This document shows, in pieces, positions 1-6,544 of a stretch of DNA of 6,746 nt. Below the pieces are notes generated by a model. It worked only from the letters and a program-made list of their open reading frames with translations. It had not been told where the DNA came from and searched no databases. This stretch comes from an uncultured Bacteroidota bacterium (lineage in GTDB: Bacteria; Bacteroidota; Bacteroidia; Chitinophagales; Chitinophagaceae): contig CAIWHI010000444.1 in assembly GCA_903912435.1 (NCBI GenBank), positions 1-6,746 of the forward strand, given 5' to 3'. Numbering within the stretch: position 1 is the stretch's first letter; the number at the start of each line of letters is the position of its first letter. The position numbers were made by a program, and so were the translations under genes.

Positions 1-966
1 GCCAGCATGGCTACCACTGGCTTTGAGGAGGTCGGCAGCGAGACATACCAGACTCGATGAATCCAATCCACCTGACAGGCAGGAACCTACTTTTACGTCC
101 GACCTCAGGCGCAGTTTCACCGCATCAGTCAACAGAGCTTTTAGCTCCTGTACGGCTGAATCTCTGCTACCTTCCCATTGCTTAGGTTTCAATGTGTACC
201 ATTGTTTAATCTCAAAGTCGGTCCCTTCGCCCGATACATCCATGCGCATATAATGCCCACAGGGGAGGTGTTTTATCTTTGGGTCAAAGGTGTCGTTGGT
301 ATGGTCTACTGCCCCGGTTGCCAGGTACTGGCGAACAATGGGCTCGTTAAGCTGGAACTGGTAATCTGGCGAGGTGCGTATCTGCTTAATTTCAGAACCT
401 ATGTAGAGGGCTGTCTCGCCTTTGTAATAATAGAGCGGTTTTACCCCAAACCTATCCCGCACTGCATAGAATTCCTGCTTCTTTTGGTCGAGCATGAAAA
501 AGGCGAACATACCATTGAACCTATCAAGGCATTTCACCCCCCATTGCTCCCATGCATGCAATATAACCTCGGTATCTGACGCTGAAAAGAACTGGTGTCC
601 CAATTTTTCCAATTCGGACTTCACTTCAAGGTAATTATACACCTCTCCATTGAAACATATCGACAATCCGGCTTTAGGGTATACCATTGGCTGATGCCCT
701 CCCGGTGATAAATCTATAATTGATAAGCGTCTATGACCGAAACCTACTTTATAGGGCTGGCCGGGGTTGAGGGTATTGTATTTCCAGAATGCATGAGTAG
801 ATGGTGCGGTATCTGCCCCGGCCCATATTTTGGGCGAATCGCCTGGCTGCCATGTAAGGAATCCCTCATCATCTGGCCCACGGTGCCTGATGATGCTACA
901 TGCATTTATCAGGTTTTGAGAACTTGTGTTTACCTTGTTATTTATTATAGATAGTATGCCGCACAT
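1..966 (-). CDS. asnB: Asparagine synthetase (glutamine-hydrolysing), N-terminal 322 residues, truncated by window edge
   Basis: This class II amidotransferase hydrolyses glutamine in its N-terminal domain and passes ammonia to a C-terminal ATP-dependent synthetase domain that makes asparagine from aspartate in the cytoplasm. I translated the reverse complement from ATG 966; it is open to position 1 with no stop. It starts MCGIL, so Cys2 becomes the N-terminal nucleophile after Met removal. Family motifs follow in order: RHRGPDDEG at 27-35, GHRRLSIIDLS at 77-87, FNGEVYN at 105-111, SDTE at 130-133, FNGMFAF at 150-156, RDRFGVKPLYYY at 170-181 and GSEIK at 190-194. The synthetase PP-loop SGGLDSS is at 298-304. 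The remaining half or so of the protein lies beyond the left edge. The PP-loop is later than in compact AsnB proteins (about residue 233 in E. coli), partly because of about 40 extra residues between 36 and 76. Long versions of this kind are often found in surface-polysaccharide clusters, where the acceptor may be a sugar acid rather than aspartate; the window cannot decide this. The start is set by the catalytic MCG. Family assignment is very secure, exact substrate less so. Confidence 0.95.
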   Translation of the reverse strand, partial: MCGILSIINNKVNTSSQNLINACSIIRHRGPDDEGFLTWQPGDSPKIWAGADTAPSTHAFWKYNTLNPGQPYKVGFGHRRLSIIDLSPGGHQPMVYPKAGLSICFNGEVYNYLEVKSELEKLGHQFFSASDTEVILHAWEQWGVKCLDRFNGMFAFFMLDQKKQEFYAVRDRFGVKPLYYYKGETALYIGSEIKQIRTSPDYQFQLNEPIVRQYLATGAVDHTNDTFDPKIKHLPCGHYMRMDVSGEGTDFEIKQWYTLKPKQWEGSRDSAVQELKALLTDAVKLRLRSDVKVGSCLSGGLDSSSLVCLAADLLKASGSHAG

Positions 967-973
967 TTTCTTT

Positions 974-1080
974 AAAGTAAAAAGTCAAAAGTCAAAAGTT
1001 AAAACTTGCCTTTTGGCAAATTAAAAAGTCAAAAGTTAAAACTTACAAATTCAAAAGTAAAAATTCAAAAGTAAAAAAAG
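974..1080. repeat. Low-complexity direct repeats of AAAAGT(C/T)-type words upstream of asnB
   Basis: The block is made of near-identical A-rich words. A 21-bp unit starting AAAAGTCAAAAGTT occurs exactly twice, at 987-1007 and 1024-1044 (37-bp period). A 15-bp unit AAATTCAAAAGTAAA occurs twice at a 14-bp period, at 1047-1061 and 1061-1075. A small hairpin, TTGCC-TTTT-GGCAA (1006-1019), lies between the two copies of the 21-bp unit. Read on the minus strand, the block is a T-rich leader of ACTTTTGAC-like words that ends a few bases before the asnB start codon. The repetition is plain in the sequence; a function is not. Confidence 0.75.
1052..1073 (-). promoter_or_regulatory. Two candidate Bacteroidota -7 boxes (TACTTTTG) for asnB
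   Basis: On the minus strand TACTTTTG occurs at 1059-1052 and again at 1073-1066. Both match the TAnnTTTG -7 consensus of the Bacteroidota primary sigma factor, and they lie about 85-105 bp upstream of the asnB ATG. No good TTG/TTTG -33 element sits at the usual spacing for either copy. The boxes are a by-product of the repeats, so chance matches are quite possible. Confidence 0.25.
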
Positions 1081-1244
1081 TCCTTTCGTTACATTCTAAA
1101 CATCCTTAGGCAAAAGTCAAAAAGGATGCCTTTGAATTATTTCGATGTATTTGGTGTTGCAAAATTGCTTTTTCACAACCAATCCTTAGAATTTGTGGCA
1201 AAGATAGCCTGATTAATGTCCTAATTATGAACTGGCTTTATGGA

Positions 1245-1261
1245 ATTATTTTTGAAATAAT
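1245..1261 (+). promoter_or_regulatory. Palindrome overlapping a candidate -7 box upstream of the plus-strand T9SS gene
   Basis: ATTATTT-TTG-AAATAAT is a perfect 7-bp inverted repeat with a 3-bp spacer. It contains TATTTTTG (1247-1254), a full match to TAnnTTTG in the direction of the downstream gene, which would give an untranslated leader of roughly 60 nt before ATG 1323. No -33 TTG was found at normal spacing, and the arms are pure A/T, so this is only a candidate. Confidence 0.25.
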
Positions 1262-1322
1262 CAGGAGCATATTTCAGAATTCATTATTTTTATATCAAAA
1301 TGACCTTGCAAAAATCTCCCTT

Positions 1323-2818
1323 ATGAAAAACTATTACTTACCATCCTCCAATTAATTCCTTTCTATACATCAGCAGCTCAAAACTGGCAATGCCTGCAAA
1401 ATGGGGTACACAATTATTTCATTAATAGTAATGGATACCTAAGGACTATAAAGATTGACTCGGTACATACTTTTACAGATTCCACCATCTACTACCCATT
1501 CCATACTCCGAGATTTCATATCGAAGGATATACAACCAAATATGATTCGGTTCATAGTGGTTGCTGGCTGGGGCAAAAAGTAAAACAACTTAATGACGGG
1601 ACTTATCTTTTTGATGATATCTGGGATAATAGTTTAATGATAAAAACCCAGGCGCATATAGGTGATAGCTGGACTTTTTACAGGGATACAAGCCATACCT
1701 GGTATATTGCAAAAGTGGTAAGCACTGATACCATGACTGTATTATCCGCACTCGATTCGGTAAAGAAAATTTCCATAACAGCCTATACGGCGAGTGGAAT
1801 TGATTCTACCAACCCATTAAGGGATTTTACAATTATTCTTAGTAAAAACCATGGCTTTTGCCAGGTTTTTGACCTATATACTTTTCCATATCATCGACCC
1901 GATACCACCTATTATTTTGGTTTTGACTTTTTTATGGACAGGGTTAGCCTTGATTACCAATATATAAATGAAACCTCAGGCTCATTTCCAACAAGTAGTA
2001 ATGCTGAATTCAAATTAGTTACATTTATTATCCCCAATGATACCCAAATGTATCATTGGGATAGTGGGGATTATTTTGATTGTACCCTGAATGATTATGT
2101 GTTTCTTCCAAAGCCATCACATACCACTGTAATTGAGAAATCAATATCCGGATCATCTATTTCATATTACCTAATGGGTACTCATTTAAAGGCTGACGGA
2201 GGCATTTCTACTCCAATTGTATCTCCTGTTATTGATGATTCAGGCAGGTACAGTTGCGGATCTTTTCGCTATTCAGTGATTCCCATAGGTATTATCACCG
2301 AAGGCATTCTTGGCGTTGGTTTGGATAAATTCGTGTTCTATTTCCCCGATGACACCACTTATTGTTCTAATGCCCCTGCCTATATTACTGTTGCTTATGA
2401 TTTCCCCATCCCTTACTATCTAGAAATAATAAAATACAAAACAGGTATTGGCAGAGTTCATGCCGATATTTACGGATCTGATTATGGTGCTTATGTTGGC
2501 GATCTAATCTATTATTACCATAATGGTAGTAGGTGTGGAACTACAGGGCCGAATACAATTACAAATATCGGGCATCCAAAAAATGAAGTAATCATCTATC
2601 CCAATCCCGCTTCAACCTCAATTGAAATTGATTCAAAACTTCATACCCCCTACTCTATTTCCATGCAAAACCTTTTGGGGCAAACTTATGTCAATCTGGT
2701 CTCCTCAAAAGAAACTGAAACCATTGACATTAGTAATATCCCTGCCGGTATCTATATGCTGGTTCTATGTGACGGGGAGGGGCAAAGGGTTACAAGAAAG
2801 GTAGTGGTAGTGCATTGA
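1323..2818 (+). CDS. Secreted protein of unknown function with T9SS type A C-terminal sorting domain; apparent 1-base frameshift at the start
   Basis: The frame that ends at the TGA at 2816-2818 stays open back to 1304, but its first ATG is at 1637. Translated upstream, it reads a signal-peptide-like KLLLTILQLIPFYTSAAQ from 1328, and then about 85 further normal-looking residues. The natural start, ATG 1323, is followed by only five A's (1326-1330). In its own frame it stops after 10 codons; with six A's it would read MKKLLLTIL and run into the long frame. The restored protein is about 498 residues. The last 78 residues (from 2582) are a type A sorting domain: NEVIIYPNPAST, then ISMQNLLGQ, ETIDISNIPAGIYMLVL and a basic TRKVVVVH tail. 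The protein should pass through Sec, cross the outer membrane by T9SS and lose this domain. The middle (residues about 20-420) is rich in Tyr, Asp and Thr, looks beta-rich, and matches no enzyme motif I recognise. The break may be a sequencing error in the A-run or a real mutation. Sorting domain and secretion are secure; function is unknown. Confidence 0.85.
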
Positions 2819-2930
2819 TGTAGACATAAGCCTTATAAAAATTAGAGCAATATTCATTAAAGAATATTCCATTCTCCACTTCCCTATTTCGATATATACA
2901 CAATCAATCTATACTGGTGCAACTTATCAC

Positions 2931-2972
2931 AAAAAAAGTAGGATAACAATTGCTTACAATCGTTATCCTACT
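2931..2972 (-). terminator. Intrinsic terminator of the large minus-strand surface-protein gene
   Basis: AGTAGGATAAC (2937-2947) pairs perfectly with GTTATCCTACT (2962-2972). After one mismatch, ATTG (2949-2952) pairs with CAAT (2957-2960) around a CTTA loop. On the plus strand the stem is preceded by seven A's (2931-2937), so on the minus strand it is followed directly by a T-run. It lies about 41 bp past the TAA of the 3014-6370 gene. No T-run follows it in the plus direction, so it is oriented for the minus-strand gene only. Confidence 0.85.
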
Positions 2973-3013
2973 CTCATATCTACAAATTCTACAAATCTAA
3001 TCCAGGCTCTATT

Positions 3014-6000
3014 TTACCTTATCAGGGTAACATTGCCATGCTGATCAAACAGTTTACCATCACTTGAAATTGCCTGTGCATCATAAACATAAACAGCAAA
3101 TGGTTCAGGTTTACCATTAAAAGTACCATCCCATCCTTCATCAATATTAGTTGTTTCAAAAACTTTCACACCCCACCTGTCAAAAACACGGAAATAATTT
3201 AAACTAGCAACCCCTGTCAAAATGACTTTAAGCCTGTTATTAATATTCCCCCCAGGTGCAAAGGCATTAGGAACATTTAACGGAGATCCCGGGTCTCTCC
3301 TGATACTAATTGAATCGGCCACCATACAGCCATCCTCAGTAGTAGCATGTACCACATATACCGTATTATTAGCAGGATTGGCGGTAGGATCAGCTTTACT
3401 TGTGTCGTCTAATCCGGTAGGCGGGAACCATGAGAAATATACACAGTTTGTTTGTGTAGGAATATGATATTGCTGGGCAGGATGAAGTACAACCGAATCT
3501 CCAAGGTAAATTATAGCGGCAGGTTTTACTTTCAAAGATACCCTAATAGTGTCCAAACAACCATACTGGCTTGTAGCTATACCTACATAATCGGTAGAGG
3601 TAATAGGCTTAACCCACGGCATAATAGAATTTTGATTATCTAAATACATAGATGGGTACCATGTTATAGTTCTGGTAATACCATACAAACTATCCTTCTG
3701 GTAAAGTGCAGGAATAAACTGTACTGAATCACCAGGACATAAAGTAGAATTAGTCATAGGGGCATCATACCTTCCGGGATAAACAAATATTGCAATACTA
3801 TCCTTCACCTTACAACCTGCAGGAGTCTTCACAGATAATACCAATATAGTACTATCTGATGTTGCATTTGCTGTAAATACCACATCTGGTGTATTATTAT
3901 GATCCAGGTGAATGGCAGGTGTCCAATTATAAATATAATGAGTATACCAATCTGGTGCTACAGTGGCATGGATGTGCAATGTATCGAACTGGCAGAGAGG
4001 TTTATTTCCACCCATATACAACGTAGGCACCGGCTGGACATCAATATGGAACGATCGGTAAATATCCGGACATCCCGGGAAGGCTGCTCTTAAAGTATAT
4101 GTTGCACTTGTATCGGCTCTAATAGTAGGCTGCGCAATATTAGATAATGCAATACCGGCAGTAGGAGTCCAGTTATAAGATATAATAGGATTAATTGTAA
4201 CATTAGGAATCACGAAGTCACCCTTACATATACCAGTATCTGGTGTGAATAAAGTTACTGTATCATAAACTATGAGTACATGAATAGTATCATAACGTGC
4301 GCAACCAGAATCATTTACTTTAAGCCAGAATGTACCGGATGTTGTTACTATCAATGAATCATTAGTAGTAGCTACTGACCAATAATAGGAATAACCACTA
4401 TCATATGATTGCCATGCATTGGTTATTGTATCAATTTTACCTGTACAGTTGGCCACATCAGGCCCTAAATCAACTTTTGGCACCCTTCGGGTTGTAATTT
4501 TTATGGTATCCCTACCAACACAGGCCCCACTATCTACAATAACAGAATATATACCTGATCGTGTGACATCTAAATAATGGGTGGTATCACCATTGCTCCA
4601 TAAAAAGGTGGAGCCAGGGAAGTAATTTCTCCCCCTTGCACTGTCCTGGCCTATCATTAATGTATCCCCAAGACAGATATTGGTATCAATACCTAAGTGA
4701 ACAGGCATCAATGCCTTGTAAACAATAATTGTATCTGCTGCCCTGCAACCAAAAGGCTTGTAGATTGTTAAGATATACTGGCTACCAAAAAACGTAGATT
4801 GAACAGGTGAAACAGTTATTGCTGTATCAGTAGTATCATTATTGCTCCAATAATAAGCACTACTCAATGTTTGAGGTGATGGCATTAATGTAATAGAATC
4901 ACTACATATTGTAGTATCATTACCTAAACTGAATTTTGCAGCATCAGGGTTAAATGCCAGGATATCGGTTATTTCCTGATTAGAAAGCTGGTTATTAAAT
5001 ATGGTTACGTCATCAATTTTACCATTAAATGCTCTGGCTCCGATATTAGAATAATCCTGGCCTAGGGTAAAAAATGTAGTAGCTGCAGGCAAAATAGAAG
5101 GAATAGATGGAAGTACAAAGAATCCAATCAGGGTACCATTAATATAAAAACGGTAACTGTTACCATTTTTTAATAATAATAGGTTATACCAATTGTTTAA
5201 GCCTCCCATTGTCATCAAATCAGTGGGAACATATACTGCAGGGGTTTGTTCAGCAAAAAGCACCGAAACTTTAGTTCCAGGCCCACCTGCACCATCATCC
5301 ATCATGAAACCCCAACCTGAAGGGGGTATACCTGTTGCAGTTGTACTAGGATTACCATTGTATAAAATTATTGAATTCTGTGCTGCCATAGGATAAATCC
5401 AGCAAGAATATGTAAATGAATTATATGGACCTGATAATGGGAAAAAAGTAGAATAAGAAACAACATTATTAGTACCATTGAAATACCATGCCGCTCCTTT
5501 TACATTAAACCTATCTGTTGTATCAATAGCGGGGCTAGTACCAGGCAGAACACCTACAGTACCATTTATCAGGTCGTATCCACCACCACCATAGTCATGT
5601 AGATCGTTACAGAAAGGATACCAGGCCACAAGACCACTGTCGGGGAATGGATTTACATGCACCCTTATAAATGATAAACAACCTGTTGCAGGCATGGTAT
5701 AGGATATCATTACTTCACCTGAAGATACACCTGTAACCACACCTAATCCAATACCACCAGAAACAACACCGGCAAGCGAATTGTTACCACTTGACCAGTT
5801 ACCACCAGGAGTACCATCTGTGAGGTAGGTAGTTGTACCAGTGTAAACATTTACATAACCAGAAATAGGGGCAGGATTGGGGTTTACCAAAACAGCTGTT
5901 GATGTTTGGCAACCAGTACCTGGTAAAGTATACAGAATATTAGTAGTACCTGCACCAACTGCTGTTACAGTACCGGAAATAGAACCTACCGTTGCAACAG

Positions 6001-6370
6001 AAGTGTTTGTACTTGCCCATGTGCCACCACCTGCATCTGCTAGTATTGTGGAACGACCTGCGCAAACTACTGTACTACCTGTAATAGGATTAGGTAATGG
6101 ATTAACTGTAATTGTAATACTGGAAAATACTGCACCAACACGGTAAATGATATTCGTAGTGCCGGGACTAATAGGTGTAACGATACCTGAAGTAGTTCCA
6201 ACAGTAGCAATACCTGTATTGCTACTACTCCAGGTACCTCCTAGTGTAGCATCATAATATACCGTAATCCCCCCAACACACACGCTGGATGGGCCAACTA
6301 CAGGAGCTACCTGAGCAAAAATATTATTGGCAAATAATAAGACAAAACAAAAAAGTAACAGCTTCTTCAT
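3014..6370 (-). CDS. Large modular surface protein: Ig-like repeats, LamG domain, Cys-paired PKD-like repeats, T9SS type B (gliding-motility-associated) C-terminal domain
   Basis: This is an 1118-residue exported protein, probably a cell-surface adhesin or glycan-binding scaffold. Residues 1-19 form a Sec signal peptide (MKKLLLFCFVLLFANNIFA, cleavage before Gln20). Residues 21-241 hold three Big_2-like Ig repeats with the recurring pattern G-TW-S-N-ATV-SG-VT-G-TNI-Y. Residues about 245-470 form a LamG/concanavalin-like domain: GLVAWYPF at 246-253, AWYFNGTNN at 294-302, SFTYSCWIYP at 318-327, YRFYINGTL at 406-414, GKIDDVTIFN at 450-459. Residues about 475-1025 hold seven units of about 75 residues, most starting LG-DT-IC-GD and ending GC-DTI-V, a common Bacteroidota extracellular repeat. 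Residues 1031-1118 are a CHU_C-type domain (NVPNAFAPGG, YFRVFDRWGVKVFET, WDGTFNGK, HGNVTLIR), the type B T9SS signal. No catalytic motif is visible. The ATG at 6370 is chosen because it starts the signal peptide. The gene is monocistronic-looking: 174 bp of spacer upstream and its own terminator downstream. The ligand is unknown. Confidence 0.93.
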   Translation of the reverse strand: MKKLLLFCFVLLFANNIFAQVAPVVGPSSVCVGGITVYYDATLGGTWSSSNTGIATVGTTSGIVTPISPGTTNIIYRVGAVFSSITITVNPLPNPITGSTVVCAGRSTILADAGGGTWASTNTSVATVGSISGTVTAVGAGTTNILYTLPGTGCQTSTAVLVNPNPAPISGYVNVYTGTTTYLTDGTPGGNWSSGNNSLAGVVSGGIGLGVVTGVSSGEVMISYTMPATGCLSFIRVHVNPFPDSGLVAWYPFCNDLHDYGGGGYDLINGTVGVLPGTSPAIDTTDRFNVKGAAWYFNGTNNVVSYSTFFPLSGPYNSFTYSCWIYPMAAQNSIILYNGNPSTTATGIPPSGWGFMMDDGAGGPGTKVSVLFAEQTPAVYVPTDLMTMGGLNNWYNLLLLKNGNSYRFYINGTLIGFFVLPSIPSILPAATTFFTLGQDYSNIGARAFNGKIDDVTIFNNQLSNQEITDILAFNPDAAKFSLGNDTTICSDSITLMPSPQTLSSAYYWSNNDTTDTAITVSPVQSTFFGSQYILTIYKPFGCRAADTIIVYKALMPVHLGIDTNICLGDTLMIGQDSARGRNYFPGSTFLWSNGDTTHYLDVTRSGIYSVIVDSGACVGRDTIKITTRRVPKVDLGPDVANCTGKIDTITNAWQSYDSGYSYYWSVATTNDSLIVTTSGTFWLKVNDSGCARYDTIHVLIVYDTVTLFTPDTGICKGDFVIPNVTINPIISYNWTPTAGIALSNIAQPTIRADTSATYTLRAAFPGCPDIYRSFHIDVQPVPTLYMGGNKPLCQFDTLHIHATVAPDWYTHYIYNWTPAIHLDHNNTPDVVFTANATSDSTILVLSVKTPAGCKVKDSIAIFVYPGRYDAPMTNSTLCPGDSVQFIPALYQKDSLYGITRTITWYPSMYLDNQNSIMPWVKPITSTDYVGIATSQYGCLDTIRVSLKVKPAAIIYLGDSVVLHPAQQYHIPTQTNCVYFSWFPPTGLDDTSKADPTANPANNTVYVVHATTEDGCMVADSISIRRDPGSPLNVPNAFAPGGNINNRLKVILTGVASLNYFRVFDRWGVKVFETTNIDEGWDGTFNGKPEPFAVYVYDAQAISSDGKLFDQHGNVTLIR

Positions 6371-6392
6371 AAATATTTATATAAGTGCAAAA

Positions 6393-6422
6393 CAAAAATA
6401 CAATACAATTTAACAAATTGTA
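6393..6422 (-). promoter_or_regulatory. Candidate promoter -7 box with adjacent 19-bp palindrome upstream of the surface-protein gene
   Basis: On the minus strand TATTTTTG (6400-6393) matches TAnnTTTG and lies 23-30 bp before ATG 6370, which would give a short leader. Three bases upstream is the palindrome TACAATTT-aac-AAATTGTA (6404-6422), with 8-bp arms and a 3-bp spacer. It sits where a repressor or activator site would overlap the promoter spacer. A TTG falls 13 bp from the -7 box, shorter than the usual spacing, so the -33 element is unconvincing. The palindrome is exact; its role is inferred. Confidence 0.35.
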
Positions 6423-6544
6423 CTCCCACTTTTGAGTATAAAAAGTAAAATAACCACAAAGTAAACGATTTTATTGAAATCGCACTACTTTCTGTGTATA
6501 TATAGACAGCAAAAATATTAAAATGGTTGGTGAATCTTCAGGAA

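Larger units (their letters stand above)
967..1322. other. Divergent intergenic region between asnB and the T9SS type A cargo gene
   Basis: This 356-bp spacer separates two genes transcribed away from each other and should hold both promoters. Its left third is a low-complexity repeat block (974-1080). From 1101 to 1131 two mutually exclusive short hairpins are possible: CATCCTT (1101-1107) with AAGGATG (1122-1128), or AGGCA (1108-1112) with TGCCT (1127-1131). The right part is AT-rich and carries a 17-bp palindrome with a -7-like box (1245-1261). I see no convincing coding region. The only small ORFs are a 22-codon frame that translates the repeats and an 8-codon frame ending on the downstream ATG. 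Confidence 0.6.

Noticed and set aside
23..954. Plus-strand open frames across 23-253, 178-579 and 733-954
   Set aside because: They lie opposite the minus-strand asnB frame, which carries every AsnB glutaminase motif without a stop; the plus-strand translations match nothing and have no start context.
957..1025. 22-codon plus-strand ORF starting at ATG 957
   Set aside because: It only translates the A-rich repeats (Lys/Ser-rich) and begins inside asnB; no sign of a real peptide.
974..1080. CRISPR-like array
   Set aside because: The repeats are overlapping, A-rich and at 14-bp and 37-bp periods with no unique spacers of constant length; this is low-complexity sequence.
1326..1330. Programmed transcriptional slippage as the explanation of the frameshift
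   Set aside because: Slippage sites usually need longer homopolymers; five A's make a sequencing error or a real deletion more likely.
2622..2804. 60-codon plus-strand frame inside the T9SS sorting domain
   Set aside because: It is the alternative frame of a well-recognised type A sorting domain and has no independent support.
2849..2868. Hairpin AATATTC / GAATATT about 30 bp after the plus-strand T9SS gene
   Set aside because: The 7-bp stem is almost all A/T and no T-run follows, so it is not convincing as a terminator; I found no good terminator for this gene before the next one.
3222..6146. Several plus-strand ORFs of 63-89 codons opposite the large surface-protein gene
   Set aside because: All are antisense shadows of an 1118-codon frame with a signal peptide, clear repeats and a T9SS domain.
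6466..6482. Hairpin CGATTT / AAATCG downstream of the flavin oxidoreductase fragment
   Set aside because: The 6-bp stem is followed by only three T's on the minus strand and lies about 60 bp past the stop; too weak to call a terminator.
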